Origin: Candidatus Kaistella beijingensis
GTDB taxonomy: Bacteria > Bacteroidota > Bacteroidia > Flavobacteriales > Weeksellaceae
NCBI RefSeq assembly: GCF_020084865.1
Contig: NZ_CP071953.1
Span: forward strand, 1,612,001 to 1,676,000
DNA: 64,000 nt
Direction of reading: 5' to 3'
Shown here: positions 33,860 through 40,714 of the stretch, one piece after another
How the letters are laid out: every line of letters starts with the position of its first letter
Numbering within the stretch: position 1 is the stretch's first letter
Notes under the pieces: model-generated
What the model was told of the DNA's origin: nothing
The model's database searches: none
The model's input: only the letters and a program-made list of their open reading frames with translations
Translations under genes and position numbers: made by a program

Positions 33860-35521
33860 ATGAACGCACTAAAAACCCTAAATCCTTATTTTTGGAAGCA
33901 CCGAATCCTTTTGTTTTGGGGATTTCTGTTCATTATCGCAAGTAATTTCTTTAATATTTATAAAGTTCAATTCGTAGGAAAATCGGTTGACGCAATTTCT
34001 CACACCGAGACGCTTGGTTTTAATAAGCAGGTTTTGATTTACGTTGCCATTATCGTTGGCTCTTCTTTGCTTACAGGTTTTTTTACCTTTATGATGCGTC
34101 AAACAATTATTGTTGCATCGCGAAGAATTGAATACGAACTTAAAAATAAAATCTACGAACATTATCAGGAATTGTCTTTAACAGATTTCAAAAAAACCAC
34201 GATTGGGGATTTGATGAACCGTTTAAGCGAAGATGTTGTCGCGGTAAGAATGTATCTCGGTCCCGGTGTAATGTACGTGGTAAATTTGCTGATTTTGCTG
34301 ATTATCACAAGTATTTACATGCTCAACACGAGTGTTCCGATGACTTTATGGTCGCTTCTTCCGTTGCCGATTTTATCGTTTGTGATTTATAAAGTAAGTT
34401 CCATCATCAACAGAAAATCGAAAATTATGCAGAAAAGTCAATCTGCGGTTTCGACTTTTGTTCAGGACAGTTTTTCGGGAATTCGGGTGATTAAGTTCTT
34501 TGCGAAAGAAAAATACATCGAGAAAAATTACGGAATTAAAGTTAAAGACTATCAAGACAAAGCCCTGGATTTGGCAAAAACAGAAGCGTATTTTTTTACC
34601 ATCATTTTATTTGTCATCGGTTTGTTGAATGTAGTCATTCTTTTTATCGGTGGACAAAAATATTTGGCGAATGAACTTTCCGTGGGTAAAATCGCAGACT
34701 TTTTCCTTTACATCAATATTTTGATTTGGCCGTTTTCAATGGTGGGTTGGGTAACTTCAGTGAATCAACGTGCAGAAGCTTCCATGGCGAGAATTAATGA
34801 ATTTTTGGATATGAAATCCGAAATCATTAATACCAATCATGAAGTTTATCCGATTAAAGGCGACATCGAATTCCGAAACGTTTCCTACACTTATCCGAAT
34901 ACGGGAATTAAAGCCCTGGAAAATTTAAGTTTTAAAATCGAAGCCGGAAAATCTTTAGCAATAATGGGGAAAACGGGAAGCGGAAAATCCACCATCGCAC
35001 TTCTTCTTGCACGTTTGATTGATCCAACTGAAGGTGAAATTCTTGTTGATGGCAAAAATTTGAAAGACCATAATCTTGAAAATTATCGAAAATTTATTGG
35101 TTATATTCCGCAGGAAAGTTTTCTTTTTTCTGACACGATTGAAAATAATATCGGTTTCGCCATTGACAAACCCAACTTGAAATTGGTTGAAGAATACGCA
35201 AAAAAAGCGGATGTCGACAAAAACATTATCGAGTTCAAAGACCAGTACAAAACAATGGTCGGTGAACGCGGCGTGATGCTTTCAGGCGGGCAAAAACAGC
35301 GAATCGCGATTGCGAGAGCTTTAATTAAAGAACCTAAAATCCTCATTTTTGACGATTCGCTTTCGGCTTTAGATACGGAAACGGAAGAAAACATCCTTCA
35401 AAACATTGAAAACGAACTTCAAAGCACGACTTCCATCATCATCACTCACAGAGAATCAACTGCGAACAAAGCAGATAAAATATTGAATCTCACGGAAGTA
35501 GAAAACACAGCGTCGGCTTAA
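33860..35521 (+). CDS. ABC transporter, fused permease and ATPase (exporter, MsbA-like)
   Basis: 553 residues. Membrane domain (~1-310, six helices) followed by the nucleotide-binding domain: Walker A GKTGSGKST (~369), Q-loop IPQESFLFSDTI, signature LSGGQKQR (~474), Walker B ILIFDDSLSALD and the H-loop ITHRES. Works as a homo- or heterodimer to export lipids, peptides or drugs; the glutamate after Walker B is replaced by D-S (FDDS), as in the degenerate half of heterodimeric exporters, which hints at a partner elsewhere. Lone gene. Confidence 0.9.
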   Translation: MNALKTLNPYFWKHRILLFWGFLFIIASNFFNIYKVQFVGKSVDAISHTETLGFNKQVLIYVAIIVGSSLLTGFFTFMMRQTIIVASRRIEYELKNKIYEHYQELSLTDFKKTTIGDLMNRLSEDVVAVRMYLGPGVMYVVNLLILLIITSIYMLNTSVPMTLWSLLPLPILSFVIYKVSSIINRKSKIMQKSQSAVSTFVQDSFSGIRVIKFFAKEKYIEKNYGIKVKDYQDKALDLAKTEAYFFTIILFVIGLLNVVILFIGGQKYLANELSVGKIADFFLYINILIWPFSMVGWVTSVNQRAEASMARINEFLDMKSEIINTNHEVYPIKGDIEFRNVSYTYPNTGIKALENLSFKIEAGKSLAIMGKTGSGKSTIALLLARLIDPTEGEILVDGKNLKDHNLENYRKFIGYIPQESFLFSDTIENNIGFAIDKPNLKLVEEYAKKADVDKNIIEFKDQYKTMVGERGVMLSGGQKQRIAIARALIKEPKILIFDDSLSALDTETEENILQNIENELQSTTSIIITHRESTANKADKILNLTEVENTASA

Positions 35522-35577
35522 AATGCAGAATCTTTATCGATAATTCAATTTTCTTAACAAAAAGTTAAAAATAAATT

Positions 35578-35606
35578 TTGCAATTAAAAGAAATCTTTTA
35601 TATTTG
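35578..35606 (+). promoter_or_regulatory. Consensus promoter of the DUF3276 gene
   Basis: TTG (35578-35580), 18 bases, TATATTTG (35599-35606); the leader is about 25 bases. Confidence 0.7.
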
Positions 35607-35636
35607 TTACAATAAGATTTCAAAAAATATCTACAA

Positions 35637-35975
35637 ATGAGTGACTACAAGGAACGCCACGAAAACGAAATTTTCACCAAGGTGTTGAAAGCAGGCAGAA
35701 GAACATATTTCTTTGATGTGCGCGAAACGAAAGCGGGAGATTATTATCTTACAATTACCGAAAGCAAAAAGAACTTTGGGGAGAATGGTGAAGCGACTTT
35801 CGAGAAACATAAAATCTATCTTTACAAGGAAGATTTCAAGAGTTTTGAGGACATGTTTAAAGAATCAACCGATTTTATAATCTCACAAAAAGGTGAGGAT
35901 GTGATTTCCGAGAAACACGACAAAGACTTCAAGTCACGCTCGTTTACGATTGAATCGGACGAGGAAATTGAATAA
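35637..35975 (+). CDS. DUF3276 (PUR-alpha-like) nucleic-acid-binding protein
   Basis: 112 residues. The PUR-like fold is recognised from NEIFTKVLKAGRRTYFFDVRETKAGDYYLTITESKK and the following HKIYLYKEDFKSFEDMF. Relatives in Bacteroidota and spirochetes bind single-stranded DNA or RNA; a regulator of this family is known in Borrelia. The acidic C-terminus ends EIE. It has its own promoter and a terminator hairpin at 36006. Confidence 0.88.
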   Translation: MSDYKERHENEIFTKVLKAGRRTYFFDVRETKAGDYYLTITESKKNFGENGEATFEKHKIYLYKEDFKSFEDMFKESTDFIISQKGEDVISEKHDKDFKSRSFTIESDEEIE

Positions 35976-36005
35976 TTTTAGAATACTTCAATGATTAAGT
36001 AAAAC

Positions 36006-36034
36006 AAATCTCCCGAAATTTCGGGAGATTTATT
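36006..36034 (+). terminator. Hairpin terminator after the DUF3276 gene
   Basis: AAATCTCCCGAA pairs perfectly with TTCGGGAGATTT (36006-36031), ending in ATTTT. It also overlaps the end of the minus-strand relic. Confidence 0.8.
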
Positions 36035-36294
36035 TTGGTATAAGTTTTTTACTGTCGAGATAAAGCGTGTCGGGAGAGAAATCAATTTCGTCATTCCACG
36101 ATACCGTTCCCAAAATTAAATGTGCATTTTTGAAAAGTTCGGTATCTTTAAGTTCTTTGAAAACGCCCCATCGGGAATTGAAATTACCGCTTCGTCTTCC
36201 GCATATTGAACATGAATATGTGGGATGTTGTGATGCTTTGTGTCATAACAATACATTAAAGCAGCAATGCCATAACATAGCGAATTACAGGCAT
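36030..36294 (-). pseudogene. Decayed DUF4160 / DUF2442 gene pair
   Basis: On the minus strand the region begins MPVIRY (36294), then after a frame change reads GIAALMYCYDTKHHNIPHIH followed by VQYAEDEAVISIPDG, the core of DUF4160, and hits a stop at 36116. In another frame from ~36165 it reads VFKELKDTELFKNAHLILG followed by TVSWNDEIDFSPDTLY and ends at 36030, which is a DUF2442 C-terminus. The two families are often neighbours. Here the middle (DUF4160 end and DUF2442 start) is deleted and frames are broken, so this is a remnant. Translations were made by hand. Confidence 0.65.
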
Positions 36295-36371
36295 TTCCTC
36301 TTGTTTATAAATATAATGAAATTGAAATTCAAATTGTGAAAAGAAAGAAAATATTGATTCACTGACAATAA

Positions 36372-36400
36372 AAAACGCACTGAAAATCAGTGCGTTTTGT
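36372..36400. terminator. Terminator of tRNA-His
   Basis: AAAACGCACTGA pairs perfectly with TCAGTGCGTTTT around AAA. On the minus strand it follows the tRNA by a few bases and ends in a T-run. Confidence 0.85.
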
Positions 36401-36404
36401 TTTG

Positions 36405-36479
<75 letters not shown>

Positions 36480-36490
36480 GTTTGAGTTTG

Positions 36491-36519
36491 CAAATATAAG
36501 ACTTTTGCAAATATTACAA
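36491..36519 (-). promoter_or_regulatory. Promoter of tRNA-His
   Basis: Minus strand: TTG (36519-36517), 18 bases, TATATTTG (36498-36491). The -33 box lies in the last codon region of bshB1, whose stop is 36516-36514. Confidence 0.7.
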
Positions 36520-37233
36520 AATTATTCCGTCGAAATTTTTGAAGGCCAAAAGTTTTTCTGTTGTAAAGCCTTCTGCGAATTCAACTCCTGAAAGCCTGCC
36601 CAAATCCTGCGCTCTGTAAGTCAAACTTTCCAAGAAATCTTTTGTCGCAATCGGAGTCATTGGTTCTGTGGAATTTGGGTCATAAAATTGCGTTTTAAAA
36701 GCAAGACAAGCTTCAATCTTTTTCTCCATAAAATTGGTAATATCAATCACAAAATCCGGCGCGATATTTTTCCACTGGATGTAGTGAAAAATCTGTTTCG
36801 GTCGCCACGGTTTTTGGTTTTCACCTTCAGAAACGGTTTCGATCTTTACCAAACCCGAAAGAAAACAAGCATCTGAAACCAATTTCGCAGCTTTTGCGTG
36901 ATCCGGATGTCGGTCGTCGATTGCATTTGCCAAAACAATTTCTGGTTGGTATTTACGAATGATTTTTACAATCTGCATTTGGTGTTCTTCACTATTTGTA
37001 AGAAAGCCATCTTTCATCTTCAAATTTTCACGAGAAGAAATCCCCAAAATTTTGGCTGAGTTTGCTGCTTCTTCTGCTCTTGTGAAATTCGTTCCACGTG
37101 TTCCGAGTTCGCCTTGGGTTAAATCCACGATTGCAACGGTTTTTCCTTCGGAAATTAATTTGGCGACTGTTCCGCCACAACCGAGTTCAACGTCGTCTGG
37201 ATGTGCACCGATTGCAAGAATATCAACTTTCAT
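36514..37233 (-). CDS. bshB1: Bacillithiol biosynthesis deacetylase BshB1
   Basis: 239 residues. Deacetylates GlcNAc-malate to glucosamine-malate, the second step of bacillithiol synthesis. The LmbE/PIG-L zinc site is visible: AIGAHPDDVELGCGG (H, D, D at ~12-15) and DRHPDHAKA (H at ~107-110). Also present are LTQGELGTRG and the family-specific AFKTQFYDP and PIATKDFLESL. The low-molecular-weight thiol is the Bacteroidota replacement for glutathione. No other bsh gene is in the window. Confidence 0.93.
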   Translation of the reverse strand: MKVDILAIGAHPDDVELGCGGTVAKLISEGKTVAIVDLTQGELGTRGTNFTRAEEAANSAKILGISSRENLKMKDGFLTNSEEHQMQIVKIIRKYQPEIVLANAIDDRHPDHAKAAKLVSDACFLSGLVKIETVSEGENQKPWRPKQIFHYIQWKNIAPDFVIDITNFMEKKIEACLAFKTQFYDPNSTEPMTPIATKDFLESLTYRAQDLGRLSGVEFAEGFTTEKLLAFKNFDGIIL

Positions 37234-37241
37234 ACGATTTG

Positions 37242-37282
37242 GGTTTGATGTGGTTTGAAATGGTTTGAAGTGGTTTGATATA
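37242..37282. repeat. Short tandem repeat GTGGTTTGAA
   Basis: Four near-identical units (TTTGATGTGG, TTTGAAATGG, TTTGAAGTGG, TTTGATATAG) between bshB1 and the next gene. Confidence 0.5.
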
Positions 37283-37287
37283 GTTCG

Positions 37288-37962
37288 TTACTCTTTAAAC
37301 TCGTATATCATCGTCAAAAACTGTCCGTACGATTGCTCTAACTTCGTGATATCGCCTGATTTCAAATTGATTCCAGCGTTACCATAAGGATTGTTGTTCA
37401 CAGAAAATGCAGACAATTGAAAATATTGAACGGGCTGATTTTCCTGTGCTGAAATTTTAATAGAAGAACCCAAAAGTTTTCTTGTAGAAATGGTAGTTAC
37501 GCCGTTTTCTAGTTTTAATTTTCTAAAAGTTCTCGGTTCAAAAACTGTATTTTTATTGTCGATTGAAATTGTCTGTTTTTTATAAGGTGACGAAATCAGG
37601 TAAATCACGTTATCTTCTTTTCGAAAATCGGTTTGTGGAAGATAATATAAATTCAGTTTGTAATGAATTGGGTCGAAAGTTTGAGTAGTTCCATCGATGC
37701 TTTCAAAAGGTTTCCATGAGAAGGCATTTGCGCCGATTTCTTTGGCTTTTTTGTAAACCATTCCGAACACATTCACGTCGTCATCGGAAAATCCTTGAAC
37801 TTCAAGTTCGCCGAGGTATTCTGCGGAAACGGTTTCTGAATTTATTTTATAGAAAAACTTGTCCGAGTTGGAATGGGTTTTTTCGACTTTATTTAAAATG
37901 ACGTTCTGCGCAAAAACGAGTTGCGAAAGAATCACTAAGAATAAAAGGATGCTTTTTTTCAT
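37288..37962 (-). CDS. Hypothetical secreted protein
   Basis: 224 residues; signal peptide MKKSILLFLVILSQLVFAQ. The mature part has no recognised domain. It has the phrase FGMVYKKAKEIGANAFSWKPFESIDG, similar to heavy-metal/YbjQ-type 'AxxxGAnA' folds seen in small periplasmic proteins, then a strand-rich C-terminus. Periplasmic location likely. A 15-base gap and a REP-like element separate it from rfbD upstream. Confidence 0.7.
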   Translation of the reverse strand: MKKSILLFLVILSQLVFAQNVILNKVEKTHSNSDKFFYKINSETVSAEYLGELEVQGFSDDDVNVFGMVYKKAKEIGANAFSWKPFESIDGTTQTFDPIHYKLNLYYLPQTDFRKEDNVIYLISSPYKKQTISIDNKNTVFEPRTFRKLKLENGVTTISTRKLLGSSIKISAQENQPVQYFQLSAFSVNNNPYGNAGINLKSGDITKLEQSYGQFLTMIYEFKE

Positions 37963-37977
37963 TTTTTAATCAACACT

Positions 37978-38043
37978 AAATTTTGGCTAAAGCCGATGGA
38001 AGTTATATTTAATAAAATGGACTAAAGCCCATTCCTATTGATA
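37978..38043. repeat. REP-like double palindrome, copy 2
   Basis: Same element as at 26253-26318: AAATTTTGGCTAAAGCC, a spacer with compensating changes, then ATGGACTAAAGCCCAT and TTCCTATTGATA. Here too it begins just after the stop of the upstream minus-strand gene (rfbD, 3 bases). Arms differ between copies but the pairing is kept in the second hairpin apart from one G-U. Confidence 0.75.
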
Positions 38044-38046
38044 CGT

Positions 38047-38913
38047 TTATTTATCCTGCTTTAAAATTTCTATACATTCTTCCAAGGAATTTTCCCAATG
38101 TTTTGGTTCGATTCCATACTCTTTTTCGATTTTGTCTAAAGACATGGTGCTTCTTTTCGGTCTTTTGGCAGGTGTTGGAAACTGTTCCGTGGTGATTGCG
38201 TTCAACTTAATTTTTGAATTTGAAAGTTCGGCAATTTTTGAGGCAAATCCAAACCACGAAGTTTCCGGATAATTGGAAAAGTGGAAAATTCCGTAAGTTT
38301 TTGGTTCTGTTTCAATTATTTTCATCACCGCTTCTGCTAAATCATTCGCATTGGTTGGTTGCCCAAACTGGTCGGAGACAATTCCCAATTCATCTTTGAT
38401 GGAGAACAAATTCAACATCGTTTTCACAAAATTTTTGTTGAATTCTGAATATAACCACGAAGTTCTGATAACCACTGTTTTAGGATTTAGGTCTAAAGCA
38501 AGTTCCTCACCTTTTCTCTTGGATGCGCCGTAAACTCCTTGCGGATTGGTAAAATCGTCTTCGGAATAGGAAATATTGGTTTCGCCATCAAAAACATAAT
38601 CGGTTGAAATGTGAATTAGGGTGCAGTTATTTTCTGTACAAGCTTCGGCTAAATTGGCGACTCCGTCTGCATTTACTGCAAATGCTTTTTCACTTTCTGT
38701 TTCAGCCAAATCTACTGCGGTGTACGCAGATGCATTGATACAGAAATCAGGTTTATAATCGTAAAAATAATCAGAAACCTGTTCAGAATCGGTGATGTCT
38801 AAAGTATGGGAATCAGTGAAGTTGAATTCGTATCGGTCTTCAAAATTGGGTGCAATTTTTTGGAAGCAGTTTCCCAGTTGTCCTTTTCCGCCGATGATGA
38901 GGATTTTTTTCAT
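38047..38913 (-). CDS. rfbD: dTDP-4-dehydrorhamnose reductase
   Basis: 288 residues. Final NADPH-dependent step to dTDP-L-rhamnose for surface polysaccharides. Extended-SDR features: IIGGKGQLGN (Rossmann loop), NASAYTAVDLAE (~60), STDYVFDGE (~104) and the catalytic YGASKRKGE (~129). No rfbA, B or C gene is in the window, so the pathway is split or partly elsewhere. It lies 7 kb from the polysaccharide export genes. Confidence 0.93.
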   Translation of the reverse strand: MKKILIIGGKGQLGNCFQKIAPNFEDRYEFNFTDSHTLDITDSEQVSDYFYDYKPDFCINASAYTAVDLAETESEKAFAVNADGVANLAEACTENNCTLIHISTDYVFDGETNISYSEDDFTNPQGVYGASKRKGEELALDLNPKTVVIRTSWLYSEFNKNFVKTMLNLFSIKDELGIVSDQFGQPTNANDLAEAVMKIIETEPKTYGIFHFSNYPETSWFGFASKIAELSNSKIKLNAITTEQFPTPAKRPKRSTMSLDKIEKEYGIEPKHWENSLEECIEILKQDK

Positions 38914-38924
38914 TTTATATTTTG

Positions 38925-38960
38925 TTTCTCGCAGATTTTGCAGATGACGCAGATTTCTAA
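38925..38960. repeat. CGCAGATTTTGCAGATGACGCAGATTT repeat
   Basis: Three GCAGAT units (TCGCAGATTTTGCAGATGACGCAGATTT) between rfbD and the thioesterase gene; this spacer type recurs in related genomes by my recollection. Confidence 0.4.
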
Positions 38961-38980
38961 AAGATATCTAATTTTTGTTC

Positions 38981-39466
38981 TTATTTTGCTGTTTTATTAT
39001 GTTTTCTAAAAGTTGCCACTCTGCTTTGAAAATCGGTTTCCTCCAATTTAACCAGGAATTTCCGGAAAAGTGCTTTTGTTTCTTCAGGATGAGTTGCAGC
39101 CTTTCGTGTTTTCATGTCAAAGTAAATCACGGTGAGCCATAAAATACTGTGAATAGTTTTGCCGTCTTCGCTCTTCATCAGGATTTCCACTTTTGAAAGT
39201 CGGTCACCAATTTCAATGGTTTTGCTTGAAATTTGGACTTTAGAATTGTAGCGGACTTCTTTCAAATAAGCAATTTCGTTTTGAACGGTCACCCAGGTAC
39301 AGCCTGTTTTTTTTGTGTATTCTTCGTAAGTAAAACCGTAGCCGCTTTCCACATGATCTTCTCTCGCATTCAGCATGTATTCGAGGTATTTCACATTATT
39401 CAAATGTCCGATCGGATCGCAGTCGCTGAAACGTACTTTTACGGTGGTTGAAAGTTCTTTCTCCAT
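38981..39466 (-). CDS. Acyl-CoA thioesterase (4HBT hotdog fold)
   Basis: 161 residues. The 4-hydroxybenzoyl-CoA-thioesterase type is seen from KVRFSDCDPIGHLNNVKYLEYMLNAREDH, with the catalytic aspartate in DCDPIGHLN (~17), and YLKEVRYNSKVQISSKTIEIG. It hydrolyses an acyl-CoA; the chain length is unknown. A -7 box (TAATTTTG, 39478-39471) sits four bases before the ATG. Confidence 0.9.
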   Translation of the reverse strand: MEKELSTTVKVRFSDCDPIGHLNNVKYLEYMLNAREDHVESGYGFTYEEYTKKTGCTWVTVQNEIAYLKEVRYNSKVQISSKTIEIGDRLSKVEILMKSEDGKTIHSILWLTVIYFDMKTRKAATHPEETKALFRKFLVKLEETDFQSRVATFRKHNKTAK

Positions 39467-39470
39467 TTTG

Positions 39471-39478
39471 CAAAATTA
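39471..39478 (-). promoter_or_regulatory. -7 box abutting the thioesterase start
   Basis: TAATTTTG-CAAA-ATG on the minus strand; the same tight geometry as at rmuC, compatible with a leaderless message. It directly follows the terminator of the bam operon. Confidence 0.35.
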
Positions 39479-39481
39479 AAA

Positions 39482-39508
39482 AAACCATCCTGAAATTCGG
39501 GATGGTTT
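39482..39508 (-). terminator. Terminator of the uppS-bamA-ompH operon
   Basis: AAACCATCC pairs with GGATGGTTT around a nine-base loop, followed on the minus strand by a run of seven T. Confidence 0.85.
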
Positions 39509-39527
39509 AGGATTTTAAAATAAGTTC

Positions 39528-40022
39528 TTACAGACCTAACTCTTTTTTAACAAGCGGAGTCGCATCTGGACCTCCTTTGTAAATCAATGCAGTCGCGTCA
39601 ATAATAAAATCGAAACCGTTTGCTTTAGCAACTTTATTCACTGCGTTGTTCAATTTTTCGATGATTGGTTTAACCGCTGTATCTCTTCTCGAAGCCAAAT
39701 CTTGTTGAGCAGTTTGCTGAAGCTGTTGCAAATTTTGTTGTTTTTTCTGCAATTCGCTTTCTTTGGCTGTTCTTTGTGCTTCTGTCATTTTAGCACCTTC
39801 TGCCTGGTAAGCTTGAACTTCTTTCTGGAAAGCTTCTGCCTGTTTGTTTAGTTCGTCACCTTTTGTTTTGCTGAACGTATCTAAATCTGTAGTCATTTTT
39901 TTTGTTTCTGGCATTGCAGCTAAAACTGCTTCGTAATCCATAGATGCCACTTTCTGAGCTTTTGCAACTCCAACGGTCATCAACATCATCACTGCTGCAA
40001 ATAATACACTTAATTTTTTCAT
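39528..40022 (-). CDS. OmpH/Skp-family periplasmic chaperone
   Basis: 164 residues with a signal peptide (ending GVAKA). Skp-like: a short N- and C-terminal body (VASMDYEAVLAAMPETKKM and FDFIIDATALIYKGGPDATPLV) with a long helical coiled-coil insert (~45-110, rich in Q, E, K). The family keeps unfolded outer-membrane proteins soluble. It is the last gene in the bam operon and a neighbour of a second OmpH-like gene. Confidence 0.92.
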   Translation of the reverse strand: MKKLSVLFAAVMMLMTVGVAKAQKVASMDYEAVLAAMPETKKMTTDLDTFSKTKGDELNKQAEAFQKEVQAYQAEGAKMTEAQRTAKESELQKKQQNLQQLQQTAQQDLASRRDTAVKPIIEKLNNAVNKVAKANGFDFIIDATALIYKGGPDATPLVKKELGL

Positions 40023-40055
40023 AATTGAGGTTAAATAAAATTTATTGGTTGTTTT

Positions 40056-40703
40056 TTAATTTTTCTTTTTTTGCTGCATTTCTTCCGCTCTTTTATCGGT
40101 TCCCTGCATCAATCTAACTTTTTCTTCATCGTCGTTTCGTACCGGACTTCCGACATTGCTTTTTTGCCCTGATTCTAATCTTTTTGCGCCGGAATTTTTC
40201 AACAGCAAATCTAACACTTTATCTGTGTAATCATACCTTTTTTCAAGAAAAATTACACTAATGTTGTTGCTTTTATCAAGAACTATGCCCAAAGCATTTT
40301 TTTCTGATACCGTTTTAATGGCATTCCAGATCTGATCCTGGAAAGGTTTGGTGAGGTTGGACCTTGCATTATTGATTTCGCCCATCATACCGAAGCGGTT
40401 ATTAATCATGGATTTAATTTTTTTATCCAAATCATCCACTTCTTTCTCACGCTGCTTCAGCTGGTCACCAACCAAAAGGACACGCTCGTTTTCAAGAGCC
40501 GCTTTCTTTTTATCAAACTCAGTTTGGAGGGTTTGAATTTCTGTTTGCCAACTGGTAATCTGCGAATTGAGCCTTGCTTCGGCTTCCTTGTATTGTGGAA
40601 GTTTGCTTAAAATATAGTCGGTATCGACTACCCCTATTTTTTGGGCATTCAATAATCCCGCAAAAATGAGGAGTATTACTGAAAATAATCTAATGTTTTT
40701 CAT
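40056..40703 (-). CDS. OmpH/Skp-family periplasmic chaperone
   Basis: 215 residues, signal peptide ending LLNA. Same layout as its neighbour: VVDTDYILSKLPQYKEAE, long coiled coil (~45-125) and a C-terminal NALGIVLDKSNNISVIFLEKRYDYTDKVLDLLLKN. It has an additional basic/acidic tail (~170-215) ending in KKK. Eleven bases downstream of bamA, so it is co-transcribed; likely a tandem duplicate of Skp with divergent roles. Confidence 0.92.
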   Translation of the reverse strand: MKNIRLFSVILLIFAGLLNAQKIGVVDTDYILSKLPQYKEAEARLNSQITSWQTEIQTLQTEFDKKKAALENERVLLVGDQLKQREKEVDDLDKKIKSMINNRFGMMGEINNARSNLTKPFQDQIWNAIKTVSEKNALGIVLDKSNNISVIFLEKRYDYTDKVLDLLLKNSGAKRLESGQKSNVGSPVRNDDEEKVRLMQGTDKRAEEMQQKKKN

Positions 40704-40714
40704 TTCAATTCATT

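Noticed and set aside
37242..37282. GTGGTTTGAA repeat as a regulatory binding array
   Set aside because: Four units with drift in a spacer, like other dispersed low-complexity spacers here; no promoter box is linked to it.
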